33,907 nucleotides of DNA from CAYPUT01 sp046541715 (GTDB lineage Bacteria > Spirochaetota > Spirochaetia > DSM-27196 > PWMO01), in contig JBKHCS010000022.1 of assembly GCA_046541715.1 (NCBI GenBank), positions 1-33,907 on the forward strand. Direction: 5' to 3'. The translations under genes were made by a program, and so were the position numbers. Shown piece after piece: positions 1 to 8,258 of this stretch (its first letter is position 1; every line of letters starts with the position of its first letter). The notes below the pieces were generated by a model. It worked only from the letters and a program-made list of their open reading frames with translations, was not told the DNA's origin and made no database searches.

Positions 1-1
1 C

Positions 2-1033
2 GCCGGAACCTCCGGCCGAATGCGGACCGATTCACCGGACGCTCGGAACGCCCTCGTTAGCTACATGGCTTCGCGCTTCGGTACCGTCCGCCTTCTGGGG
101 TTCACTTCTAGCAGTAGGGTCGACGACAACATTTCCACCCTCACGCAATACACGCTCTATTTTCTCTTGGCTATCGTGGTCCTGCTATTCTTGTCGGTCA
201 TTTATTTCTCCCGGGAGATCTCGTATCCCATAGGGCACCTCGAAGCAGCCGTGCAGAAGCTCGAGGATACACAGTTCCAATCAGCGCCCATAGCACCTCC
301 GCCCAACCAGGGTGTGCTCTCGGACCATTTCCAACACGTCTTTCGCCTTCTCAACGAAATGCTCTCTCGATTAGGGGAATACCACGAGCGGCAGAAAGAG
401 CAGGAGCTCGAGATCCTGCAGGCTCAAATCAACCCGCATTTTGTCTACAACACCCTGAATACGATCCGAGTCCTCGCAGAGCTTAAAGGGGAAGAAGAGC
501 TCTCCGAGGCGACTCGATCCCTCATTCGATTGCTGAGGTCCTCGATTCGGATCGGCCAGGTGTTCATTCCGGTCGACGAGGAGATTGCCCAGATCCGGGA
601 CTACGTGTCCCTCCAGTCTCTCCGGTACGACAACTCCTTCGACGTCAATTACGACATCGACTCCGAAGCGGTGGAGTGTGGCACGATAAAGTTTGCCCTC
701 CAGCCTATCGTCGAGAACGCCATCTTCCACGGCGTAAACGGATCTCCCTATCGGGGGCTCATCTCTATTAGCGTCAAACGAAACGATGGATCAGTGGAGT
801 ACACCGTCGCCGACAACGGCAAAGGTGTCCAACCCAGAGTGGTAGAAGACGTAATCGCCGGTCTTCATGGAGAGTCGGACGACGGGCGGATCGGGCTGCG
901 CAACGTCAACGCCCGCCTGGTTCAATACTTTGGACCCCGCAGTGCCCTGTCGATCTCCGGAGAGCCGGGAATTGGCACCATCGTCCGTTACCGAATTCCC
1001 GCGACTCCGTTTCAGGAAATGAAGAGCTCATGA
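2..1033 (+). CDS. Sensor histidine kinase, YesM family (5' end outside window)
   Basis: The reading frame is open to the window edge, so this is the C-terminal part of a longer membrane kinase; YesM-type kinases usually have about 550-600 residues and start with an extracytoplasmic sensor domain, of which only the tail is here. Counting from the first ATG (position 20): a transmembrane helix at residues 43-63, a HAMP-like linker, then the His_kinase domain with the phosphoacceptor in INPHFVYNTLN (H140). The ATPase domain has an N-box VENAIFHG (around N233), the G1 motif ADNGKG and a G2-like GRIGLRNV. It would sense an external ligand and phosphorylate the response regulator whose ATG overlaps its stop (ATGA, 4 nt). 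With the sugar ABC genes downstream, a role in sugar sensing is likely (inference). The true start is not visible. Confidence 0.93.
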   Translation, partial: AGTSGRMRTDSPDARNALVSYMASRFGTVRLLGFTSSSRVDDNISTLTQYTLYFLLAIVVLLFLSVIYFSREISYPIGHLEAAVQKLEDTQFQSAPIAPPPNQGVLSDHFQHVFRLLNEMLSRLGEYHERQKEQELEILQAQINPHFVYNTLNTIRVLAELKGEEELSEATRSLIRLLRSSIRIGQVFIPVDEEIAQIRDYVSLQSLRYDNSFDVNYDIDSEAVECGTIKFALQPIVENAIFHGVNGSPYRGLISISVKRNDGSVEYTVADNGKGVQPRVVEDVIAGLHGESDDGRIGLRNVNARLVQYFGPRSALSISGEPGIGTIVRYRIPATPFQEMKSS

Positions 1034-2532
1034 CTGTACTGATCGCCGACGATGAACCGCTTGTTCGCAAAGGCATCATCTCCACGCTGAAGGAGCTCAA
1101 AGAGGAGTTTGATATCGGATCCATCTTCGAGTGCCACAACGGTGCCGGCGCCATAGAGCGGCTTCGAGTCTCGCCGATCGATATCGTGTTCACGGACATA
1201 TTGATGCCCGAAGTCGACGGCATCGCGCTCTTGCGTTGGATCCACGAACAGAGGCTTCCTTGCCAATGCATCGTTCTCTCCTGTCACGATGATTATGAAT
1301 ACGTAAGGGGAGCCTTCCAGCATAGCGCCCTGGACTACGTCCTGAAATACGATATCGACGAAGACACCATCCGTAGTCTGCTTCGCCACGCAGCAACCAG
1401 CTTGGGCACCTTCTCCTCTCTCCCGTCGGACCCGATTCTCCCATCGGAGACGTTCCCAACGTGGGTGGTGTGGCTGGAGCTCTCCCAGGAGCCGGATTCG
1501 ACGTCCGTCCGGGAGCTCTCGGAAGCCTTCGCCTGGCCGTCGAAGAGCAACGGGGAAGAGGACAGCGAAGAGAACAGCGTCCTCTTGTCCCAGGAAGGGA
1601 CCACTCTGGTCTTGGCCTATCAGTCCGAGGAGACCGTGACGCTCTCGGAGCTCTTAAACGGGTACCGAAGGGCGATAAAGGGTGGTCCGATCTCCGGGAA
1701 GACGGTATTGGGAGTCGGCCTCAGCGGCGTATTCTCCGGATCGGAACACCTGGCAGCTGCGGTTCGGAGCGCCGAAGAGTCACTGCAGCAGCGCTTCTAC
1801 GGGGGACCCGGAGACGTTTTTGGCCCCGAGACAGGGGGACGGTCCTTCGACCTCGAGCGAGAGTCTGCGACCCTTCTCGAGTGGAAGGCGCGATTTATCC
1901 GAGACTTGTCTACGGGGGAGCCGTCGGTGGTAGCACAATGGTTCGAGACCTTCGAGCAGGAGGCCCGCCGCCGGCGTTTTTCTCCGGAGTCCGTCAGGAG
2001 GTTGCTCCGGGATATCGTGGATCTTCTGGAAGTGTTCTTGGCCGAACGGAGAGAGCGGCTTGATCCCGCGCTCAAGATCGGCCTCCAAGGCAGAATCGAC
2101 GAAGAACCATACCTGGGAGCCCTTGGAGCTCACCTGCGTTCGGCCCTCGTTGGCAACTTAAGCGCACGCCGCCATCCGTTTCTCGACACCGTCGGGAACA
2201 CCGGCGTTCGGCGAGCTCTCGAAATTATTCACGCCGACTACTGCAGCCCGGGACTCAGTCTCTCCTCCGTTGCCGAGGAGCTCCACTATTCGCCGAGCTA
2301 TCTCAGCCGTGCCTTCGCGAAGGAGATGGGTACGCCGCTGGTCACCTACATCAATAACCTTCGTCTTGACGACGCCCGACGGCTCCTTCGAGAGGGGACG
2401 TACTACGTCTACGAAGTAGCGGAGTTGGTTGGCTTCTCCAGCTACAACTACTTCAGCAAGCTCTACTCCCGGCGCTTCGGATCGAGCCCCGGTAGGGAGA
2501 ATATTGACGTTCCGGTTGAAGCTTCGAAATAG
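1030..2532 (+). CDS. Response regulator with AraC-type DNA-binding domain (YesN family)
   Basis: 500 residues. The receiver domain spans residues 1-120: acidic pocket IADDEP, phosphoacceptor D56 in FTDILMP and conserved Lys K106 in DYVLKYD. A long middle region (about 130-390) has no motif I recognise. The last about 100 residues form a double helix-turn-helix of AraC type: ALEIIHADYC, LSSVAEELHYSPSYLSRAF and VAELVGFSSYNYFSKLYSRRFG. The start overlaps the stop of the histidine kinase gene by 4 nt, so the two are translationally coupled and form a two-component pair. Such YesM/YesN pairs commonly activate an adjacent carbohydrate ABC transporter; here the transporter starts 67 nt downstream. 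The 67-nt gap shows no clear promoter or terminator, so read-through into the transporter genes is plausible. Confidence 0.95.
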   Translation: MTVLIADDEPLVRKGIISTLKELKEEFDIGSIFECHNGAGAIERLRVSPIDIVFTDILMPEVDGIALLRWIHEQRLPCQCIVLSCHDDYEYVRGAFQHSALDYVLKYDIDEDTIRSLLRHAATSLGTFSSLPSDPILPSETFPTWVVWLELSQEPDSTSVRELSEAFAWPSKSNGEEDSEENSVLLSQEGTTLVLAYQSEETVTLSELLNGYRRAIKGGPISGKTVLGVGLSGVFSGSEHLAAAVRSAEESLQQRFYGGPGDVFGPETGGRSFDLERESATLLEWKARFIRDLSTGEPSVVAQWFETFEQEARRRRFSPESVRRLLRDIVDLLEVFLAERRERLDPALKIGLQGRIDEEPYLGALGAHLRSALVGNLSARRHPFLDTVGNTGVRRALEIIHADYCSPGLSLSSVAEELHYSPSYLSRAFAKEMGTPLVTYINNLRLDDARRLLREGTYYVYEVAELVGFSSYNYFSKLYSRRFGSSPGRENIDVPVEASK

Positions 2533-2599
2533 TCCATAATCCTCGTCAATTTCGTTCCTTGCGATGTAACAGAGACGGCCCCAGAATCGCGTAACGACG

Positions 2600-4189
2600 A
2601 TGGCCGAAAACGCGATCCTAAAAGCAGTTGATATCAGTAAACGATTCGGAGGGATTCAGGCCCTCGATACCGTATCCACTATCCTTAAGACGGGAACGGT
2701 TACGGCGCTTATCGGAGAAAACGGGGCTGGGAAGTCGACCCTCGTCAAAATCCTCGCCGGATACCACGCGCCGGACGCGGGAATCATCGAGCTCGACGGC
2801 AAACCGGTGTCACTGGACTCCGTCGACACGGCCACGGCCCACGGAATTCAGGTAATCCACCAGACTCCCGCCTTCGCCACCGACCTCTCGGTGGTGGACA
2901 ACGTCTTTCTCGGTCAGGAATCGATCCCTCGACATCTTCCCCTGGGGCTTAGTCGGTTCGATCGTGGGCGCGAGGTATCTGTCCTCGAGCCATACCTCTC
3001 CGAGTACGACGCTACGATCGATCCTTATGCACGCCTCGGAAGCTTGCGAACCTACGAGCAGCGACTCGTCGGCATCATCAAAGCATTGGTGCACTCGGCT
3101 CGGATCCTTATTATGGATGAACCTACAGCGGCGCTGCCGGCTCGGGAGAGAGACCTACTTCTTCAGAAGATCCTTCAGTTGAAAGCGGCGGGCTATTCGA
3201 TCCTCTATGTGTCTCATCATCTGGAGGAGATCGTACAAGTCGCCGATGAGGTAGTCGCCCTTCGCGACGGTCGCGTTTCGGGCTTCGAGTCTTCGACTCC
3301 GACGGTGCACCGCATGATCGAGCTCATGACCGGGGCGGACGTCTCCTCCCTCTCGGAAATGTATGAAGACTTAGAAGCAAAAAGCTCCGGGGCAGGGACG
3401 CACACCGAAGAAGCCCAGTTCCGTTTTCGCATAACTCCCTCCAAAGAGCCCCCCGAGGGTTCCGCGATTACCGAGCCGCTCTCCTTTTCCTTTCAGGGCG
3501 GTACCACGACCCTTCTCTGCGGCATCGTCGGTTCCGGTGTCGGCGAGGTAGGGGAGGGGTTTTTCGGGACGAACCCGACCTGGAAGGTGGAGTTCTCCGA
3601 CGGCTCCGGTAGCGACGGCTCCGGCCCCAGACCCATCTCGAGTCCGAAGGCCGCCATCTCCTACGGCATCGGATATCTTCCAAACGACCGGCGAAACCAA
3701 GGGGTGTTCCCCCACTTTTCCCTCAGAAAGAATCTGACCCTTCCGGCGCTCTCCCTTGTCTCTACCGTAACGGGACACATTCTCGAGGCCAAGGAAAAGA
3801 GCTCGGTTCTGGGGAAAGTACGCGAACTTTCGGTTAGATGCTCCTCCCCGGAGCAACCCATCCTCCAGCTAAGCGGCGGGAATCAGCAAAAGGTGATGCT
3901 CGCCCGGTGGCTTTTTGCCGAATCCGCGATCCTGATCTTGAACGAGCCTACCCAAGGAATCGACGTGAACGCGAAGAAAGACGTCGCGGCCCTCCTGAAA
4001 AGCTACACCGACTCCGGAGGGGCCTGCGTGGTTGTAACCACGGACCCCGAGGAGTTCCTCTCGCTGGCGGATCGTTGCATCGTTATGCGCCGGGGAAGGG
4101 TCGTCCGCGACCTCGTCGGGCGGGACATATCCAAGACCGAGATTACCCACGCCATGCTTACTCAAGAAACCGAAGGAGAACCGAGTTGA
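2600..4189 (+). CDS. Sugar ABC transporter ATP-binding protein (RbsA/MglA type, divergent)
   Basis: 529 residues with two tandem nucleotide-binding domains, the layout of ribose/galactose-type ATPases (usual length about 500). N-terminal domain: Walker A GENGAGKST, Q-loop region VIHQTP, degenerate signature LRTYEQR where the family usually has LSVGQQQ, Walker B ILIMDEPT and switch His in VSHHLEE. C-terminal domain: the Walker A position reads GIVGSGVGEVGEGFFG, with neither the Lys nor the Arg usual here; the signature LSGGNQQKVMLARW is intact; Walker B reads ILILNEPT, with Asn in place of the Mg-binding Asp. It would power the permease encoded next, whose TTG start overlaps this stop. No clear Shine-Dalgarno precedes the ATG at 2600. 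The sugar is unknown. Confidence 0.95.
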   Translation: MAENAILKAVDISKRFGGIQALDTVSTILKTGTVTALIGENGAGKSTLVKILAGYHAPDAGIIELDGKPVSLDSVDTATAHGIQVIHQTPAFATDLSVVDNVFLGQESIPRHLPLGLSRFDRGREVSVLEPYLSEYDATIDPYARLGSLRTYEQRLVGIIKALVHSARILIMDEPTAALPARERDLLLQKILQLKAAGYSILYVSHHLEEIVQVADEVVALRDGRVSGFESSTPTVHRMIELMTGADVSSLSEMYEDLEAKSSGAGTHTEEAQFRFRITPSKEPPEGSAITEPLSFSFQGGTTTLLCGIVGSGVGEVGEGFFGTNPTWKVEFSDGSGSDGSGPRPISSPKAAISYGIGYLPNDRRNQGVFPHFSLRKNLTLPALSLVSTVTGHILEAKEKSSVLGKVRELSVRCSSPEQPILQLSGGNQQKVMLARWLFAESAILILNEPTQGIDVNAKKDVAALLKSYTDSGGACVVVTTDPEEFLSLADRCIVMRRGRVVRDLVGRDISKTEITHAMLTQETEGEPS

Positions 4190-5157
4190 CCCCAACTGAG
4201 ACACGCAGAATCCCCATCGCCAAACAGGCTCTCCGAGCCGAGAACATCGGACTCTACCTTGTCCTCGTCGGGATCTTGGTCTTCTTTAGTATCGCGTCTC
4301 CCTACTTTCTGACGCTTCGAAACCTCATGGATATTCTCCGGCAATCGACGTTTGTGCTGGTTGCCGCCCTGGGGATGACCCTGGTGATTATGACCTCGGG
4401 AATCGATCTTTCGGTCGGCTCGGTCCTGGGGGTATCGGCGGGGGTAACCAGCGTTGTCCTTATCCAGGGGCAACCAACCGTCGTTGCTATCCTTGCCGGT
4501 CTCGCCGTGGGCGTTGCCTGCGGCTACCTCAACAGCGTAATCATTACCCGCCTCGGGGTAACAGACCTTATCGCCACGCTTTCGACTTTAAGCATCTACC
4601 GCGGGATCCTCTTTATGATGACCCAGGGGGTTCCTTTCCAGGCTTTCGCCCGGCCGAGCTTCTCGGTGCTGGGTCGGGGAAACCTCTGGTTGGTACCGGT
4701 CCCGATAATCATCGCCCTCTTCTTCTTTCTGATACTCGGCTACCTGCTTCGGAAGACGGTCTTTGGACGGCATATCCTCGCAACCGGATCCAACCGGGAA
4801 GCCGCCATTCTTTCCGGTATCCGGGTCAATAGGGTCAAAACTGGGGTCTACATCATCTCGGGATTCACCGCGGCTGCCTCCGGCATCATGCTGGCTGCCC
4901 GTCTATCCTCCGTGCCTCCGGATCTCGGGACCGGTTACGAACTGTCGGTAATCGCCGCGGTGGTAATCGGCGGTACCTCTCTTTTCGGTGGCGCCGGGTC
5001 GGTGGCCGGTACCTTCGTCGGCGCTTTGATGGTGGCAATTATCGGGAACGGTCTGATTCTCCTAAACGTCAATCCCTTCTACCAATACGTCATCAACGGA
5101 CTGCTAATCATTTTTGCGGTCGCGGTAAACGGAGCTCGAAGAAGGCGTTCCTCCTAG
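4186..5157 (+). CDS. Sugar ABC transporter permease (RbsC type)
   Basis: 323 residues from a TTG start that overlaps the stop of the ATPase gene; AGGAG at 4173-4177 lies 8 nt before it. The open frame runs further upstream but only as a shadow of the ATPase gene. The protein is strongly hydrophobic with about 8-10 membrane segments and typical RbsC motifs: TSGIDLSVGSVLGVSAG near the N-terminal third, RLGVTDLIATLSTLSIYRG, ATGSNREAAILSGI, and the ATPase-contact region YELSVIAAVVIGGTSLFGG followed by a Gly/Ala-rich segment. It forms the transmembrane channel, presumably as a homodimer, in the inner membrane. It sits between its ATPase and binding protein, so the three make one importer. Confidence 0.94.
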   Translation: MTPTETRRIPIAKQALRAENIGLYLVLVGILVFFSIASPYFLTLRNLMDILRQSTFVLVAALGMTLVIMTSGIDLSVGSVLGVSAGVTSVVLIQGQPTVVAILAGLAVGVACGYLNSVIITRLGVTDLIATLSTLSIYRGILFMMTQGVPFQAFARPSFSVLGRGNLWLVPVPIIIALFFFLILGYLLRKTVFGRHILATGSNREAAILSGIRVNRVKTGVYIISGFTAAASGIMLAARLSSVPPDLGTGYELSVIAAVVIGGTSLFGGAGSVAGTFVGALMVAIIGNGLILLNVNPFYQYVINGLLIIFAVAVNGARRRRSS

Positions 5158-5198
5158 AGGGCGCAAGAAGATACGGTATACACTCAAGGAGGTGTAAG

Positions 5199-6176
5199 AT
5201 GAAGAAAAGCACAACGCTTTTGGCCCTGGTACTCGCCTTACTATTGCCGGCGTCGGCGCTCTTTGCCGCAGGTCAGGGTGATGCGGACGACGGTACCATC
5301 CGAATCGGCATTGCCCCACCGGCGGATTCTGAGTTCTATCAGTTGATCAAGTCGGGTATCGAGGAAGGCATCCGCGACCGGGGAATCGACAATGTCGAGT
5401 TGCTGTGGCAGACGCCGCAGAGCCACCAGGCTGTGGAGGACCAGCAGCGCATCGTTGAGGCCTGGATTACCGCTCAGCTGGACGCCATCGCCGTCACCAC
5501 CGTCGGCGACCTCTACGCCATGGACGCCCTGTTCGACGAGGGGACCGATGCAGGTATCGCGATGTTCTTTCTGAACATGGCGGAGCCTCAGCTGGAAGGA
5601 GTCGTGGATTACGACAACTTCGTCTCCTCGGTTGGATACAACAATTTCGAGGCCGCCCGAATTCTCGGCGACTGGGTCTTGGAGAACGTCGGCACTTCCG
5701 GGAAAGCTGCGGTACTCCTGGGAACCCCCGGTGTCCACGCGAACCATCGTCTGGAAGGTTTTCTCGAAGCTCTCGAGGACAGCGACTGGGAAATCGTCTC
5801 GACACAGCAGGCCGACTGGGTCCGGGACAAGGGCCAAAGCGTCGCCGAGACCATCCTCCAGGCAAATGCGGACCTGGACCTTATCTACGGGCAAAACGAT
5901 GAGATGGCCCTCGGGGCGTATCAGGCCGTTGAGGATCGAGGTCTCGACGATCAAGTTGCCGTCGTCGGGCTTGACGGAGTCCGGGCGGCGGTTTCCTCCG
6001 TTAACCAAGGCGAGCTGACCGCGACGATGAACGTGGCTCCGAAGAAGATGGGCTATCAGCTTATCAACGACATCTTTGACCATCTTGAGGGCAAAGATGT
6101 GCCGAAGATCCACGACATCGAGGTCTTCGTGACCGATCAAGATAGGGCTGCCGAGGACTTGGAAGTGTTCCAGTAG
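5199..6176 (+). CDS. Sugar ABC transporter substrate-binding protein
   Basis: 325 residues, preceded by a textbook Shine-Dalgarno (AAGGAGGTG, 5187-5195). The N-terminus is a Sec signal peptide: MKKS, a Leu/Ala-rich core and likely cleavage after ALFAA. There is no lipobox Cys, so the mature protein is probably free in the periplasm. The rest fits periplasmic-binding fold type I (RbsB-like): IRIGIAPPADSEFY at the start of lobe 1, a region resembling ligand loops around AVTTVGDLYAMDALFD, hinge residues around GKAAVLLGTPG, and LIYGQNDEMALGAYQAV with GLDGV in lobe 2, the usual late-family motif. It delivers a sugar or related ligand to the permease upstream. It is the last gene before a strong terminator, so the transporter mRNA probably ends here or is only partly read through. 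Confidence 0.94.
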   Translation: MKKSTTLLALVLALLLPASALFAAGQGDADDGTIRIGIAPPADSEFYQLIKSGIEEGIRDRGIDNVELLWQTPQSHQAVEDQQRIVEAWITAQLDAIAVTTVGDLYAMDALFDEGTDAGIAMFFLNMAEPQLEGVVDYDNFVSSVGYNNFEAARILGDWVLENVGTSGKAAVLLGTPGVHANHRLEGFLEALEDSDWEIVSTQQADWVRDKGQSVAETILQANADLDLIYGQNDEMALGAYQAVEDRGLDDQVAVVGLDGVRAAVSSVNQGELTATMNVAPKKMGYQLINDIFDHLEGKDVPKIHDIEVFVTDQDRAAEDLEVFQ

Positions 6177-6193
6177 GGACCCGTCGAGTAAGT

Positions 6194-6207
6194 GTGAGAC
6201 GTCTCAC
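6194..6207. repeat. 14-bp perfect palindrome after the binding-protein gene
   Basis: GTGAGAC followed directly by GTCTCAC, a perfect dyad 18 nt after the stop of the binding-protein gene and just before the terminator hairpin. It could be an operator half buried in the transcript, or a first small stem in the 3' end. With no loop it is a weak RNA hairpin but a good protein-binding dyad. Function unknown. Confidence 0.55.
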
Positions 6208-6209
6208 CG

Positions 6210-6242
6210 GAGGCGGGGCCCTCGGGCCTCGCCTCGTCTTTT
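6210..6242 (+). terminator. Intrinsic terminator after the ABC transporter genes
   Basis: An 11-bp stem: GAGGCG (6210-6215) pairs with CGCCTC (6230-6235), a G-U pair links 6216 and 6229, and GGCC (6217-6220) pairs with GGCC (6225-6228) around a CTCG tetraloop. It is followed by GTCTTTTG. This should end or attenuate the transporter transcript before the mutarotase-like gene. The downstream genes may depend on read-through or on a promoter I could not identify. Confidence 0.8.
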
Positions 6243-6263
6243 GTCGGCTGCGGAGGAGCCATC

Positions 6264-7220
6264 GTGACAACGCATGAGAGAATAGCCTTTCGGGGGCGGC
6301 CTGCAGTCGCGCTTCGCACAGAGGCGACCGAGGCCATCTTTTTCGAAGAGTTTGGGGCGAAGCTGGTCTCTCTTCGGGAGCGACAGGGGGACCGGGAGTA
6401 CCTTACCCAGGGTGTCCAACCTACCCATCCCTTGCCGGTATTCGACTCTAACTACGCCGAGAACGACCTCTCCGGCGCCGACGATATGTTCCCCTCCATC
6501 AACGTCGGTCCGTATCCCGCCTACCCCTGGCAGGGAGTCCGATGTCCGGACCACGGTGAGCTCTGGGCGCTGCCCTGGAACCTTTCGGTAGAGAAAGAAA
6601 TCCTCGTTTGCGAGGCATGGGGCGTCCGGTTGCCCTATCGCTTTCGCCGGACAGTTTCCTTTTCGAGCTCCCGGTGCTTGCACTTCGACTACGAGATCGA
6701 AAACCCAACGCCCTTCCCAATGCCGAGTATCTGGGCCTTTCATCCGCTTTTCGAGTGTCCCGAAGAGGCGAACATCTTACTGCCGGAAAGCGTCCGGACC
6801 ATCGTCAACACGCTAGACCTACACAACCGCCTCGGGACGGTTGGGAGTGTCCACAGTTGGCCCCGAACGCAAGACAAGGCGGGCGAGTCTTACGACCTCC
6901 AGCGCGTCGTTCCTCATGCCGGGGTCTGCGAAAAATTTTGGGCCCAGGAGTCTCTGGACCGGGGCGAGGTGCGCTTGGAGTTCCCCGGCAGCGGCCGATA
7001 CGTCTCGGTGCGCTTTCCTACCGAAACCGTTCCCTACGTGGGTATTTGGAAGAACCAGGGTGGACTTCTGGGGCAGAACAACGTCTCGATTGAGCCCGCA
7101 ACCGGGGCGCTTGACGACCTGGGAGTATCCCACGCCTTCGGGCGACACGGAACAGTACAGCCTCGATCGGTGTACCGTTTCTGGATGGAGATTGAGCATG
7201 GCAAACGCAACGAAAGATAG
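6264..7220 (+). CDS. Aldose 1-epimerase (galactose mutarotase)-like protein
   Basis: 318 residues from a GTG start with GGAGGAG at 6252-6258 just upstream. The sequence fits the galactose-mutarotase-like beta-sandwich superfamily: an N-terminal EFGAKLVSLR strand pair, GADDMFPSI, then CPDHGELWALPW, the His-containing WAFHPLFECPE, and the Glu-containing NVSIEPATGALDD near the C-terminus. In mutarotases His and Glu at these kinds of positions act as general acid and base. It would interconvert anomers of the imported sugar before oxidation, but related proteins exist with no known reaction, so the exact activity is inferred. Its 3' end overlaps the dehydrogenase gene by 23 nt, so the two are probably co-translated. 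Confidence 0.85.
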   Translation: MTTHERIAFRGRPAVALRTEATEAIFFEEFGAKLVSLRERQGDREYLTQGVQPTHPLPVFDSNYAENDLSGADDMFPSINVGPYPAYPWQGVRCPDHGELWALPWNLSVEKEILVCEAWGVRLPYRFRRTVSFSSSRCLHFDYEIENPTPFPMPSIWAFHPLFECPEEANILLPESVRTIVNTLDLHNRLGTVGSVHSWPRTQDKAGESYDLQRVVPHAGVCEKFWAQESLDRGEVRLEFPGSGRYVSVRFPTETVPYVGIWKNQGGLLGQNNVSIEPATGALDDLGVSHAFGRHGTVQPRSVYRFWMEIEHGKRNER

Positions 7221-8256
7221 AATGACGGCACTCCGCAAGCTCGAGCCGGGACACGGGGTTAAGCTGGTGGACGTGGCGGTCCCTGATCCCACCGAAGGGA
7301 CGGCGTTGATCAAGGTCCACCGGGCGGCGGTCTGCGGTACCGACGTTCACTTGTTACACGACCGGTTCGCCAACTCTCCGCCGTTTACCCTCGGGCACGA
7401 GTTCTCCGGGGTGGTTGCGGCCCTGGGCCCCGGCACTTCCGGCGTAAGAATTGGCGATCGAGTGGTAAGCGAAAACAATCCCCGGGCCTGCGGCACATGC
7501 AGGGTCTGTCGGAAGGGCTTTCCGAATCTCTGTCCCCATAAGAAGGCGATGGGAATCCACTCCGACGGCGCCTTCGCCCCTTACCTGGTCCTTCCGGGGG
7601 ACTTGCTTCATGTTATTCCGGAAGGTATCAGCATGGACGCTGCGGCCCTTATGGAACCCACGGCCGTGGCGGCCCACGCCGTCTCCCCGCCCTGCGGCAT
7701 CGAAGAGGGTGACGTGGTAGTGGTTCTCGGTCCCGGAGCGATCGGCCTTCTGTGCGGCGAGATTGCTTTGGCGCTGGGAGCCGCCCGGGTGCTTATCGCC
7801 GGGACCGCCCAGGACGCGGAGTTACGATTTCCCTTGGCGAAACGCCTCGGATTGGAGCCGATAAGCGTCGAGACGGAGGACCTTCCGGCCCGCGTCGCCG
7901 ACGTTACCGACGGGTTCGGTGCGGACGTTGTGGTGGAGGCATCGGGGAGCCCCAGAGCGGTTGCGATGCTCGCATCCCTTGCCCGACGGGCCGGTCGGGT
8001 TTCGGTGGTTGGCATAACCGGGCGTCAGTCCATCGAGGTCGCCTGGGACCGGTGGATCGGAAAGGGGCTAACCTGTCACTTCTCCTACGGCTCCTTGAGG
8101 CAAGATTGGGAGCTTGGACTCCGGCTACTAGAGGAGGGAAAGATAGATACGGAATCGCTGATTACGCATCGTTATCCCCTCGAGGATTGGCCCCTGGCAC
8201 TGGCGGCCACGGAAAAACAGACCAGTATTCGCTCACTCTTTGAGATCGGAGAATAG
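7198..8256 (+). CDS. Zinc-dependent alcohol/polyol dehydrogenase (MDR superfamily)
   Basis: 352 residues. The ATG at 7198 is chosen because GGAG lies 7 nt upstream (7187-7190); the open frame upstream is a shadow of the mutarotase gene, and a later ATG at 7222 has a poor ribosome site. Catalytic zinc ligands are seen in CGTD (C46) and GHEF (H67/E68). Structural zinc is bound by C98, C101, C104 and C112. The NAD(P)-binding Rossmann motif is VVVLGPGAIGLLCGE. The protein resembles the sorbitol and threonine dehydrogenase branch. It would oxidise a hydroxyl of the imported sugar, polyol or derived acid. It lies 2 nt before the LarA-like gene, so the product of one may be the substrate of the other (inference). 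Confidence 0.93.
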   Translation: MANATKDRMTALRKLEPGHGVKLVDVAVPDPTEGTALIKVHRAAVCGTDVHLLHDRFANSPPFTLGHEFSGVVAALGPGTSGVRIGDRVVSENNPRACGTCRVCRKGFPNLCPHKKAMGIHSDGAFAPYLVLPGDLLHVIPEGISMDAAALMEPTAVAAHAVSPPCGIEEGDVVVVLGPGAIGLLCGEIALALGAARVLIAGTAQDAELRFPLAKRLGLEPISVETEDLPARVADVTDGFGADVVVEASGSPRAVAMLASLARRAGRVSVVGITGRQSIEVAWDRWIGKGLTCHFSYGSLRQDWELGLRLLEEGKIDTESLITHRYPLEDWPLALAATEKQTSIRSLFEIGE

Positions 8257-8258
8257 AC

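Noticed and set aside
3838..4185. N-terminal extension of the first permease by 116 codons
   Set aside because: It overlaps the ATPase gene in another frame and is Arg-rich and unlike RbsC; TTG at 4186 has a proper ribosome site.
5241..6140. Long minus-strand open frame (299 codons) opposite the first binding-protein gene
   Set aside because: It lies fully inside a clear binding-protein gene with a strong ribosome site, and its translation shows no fold or motif.
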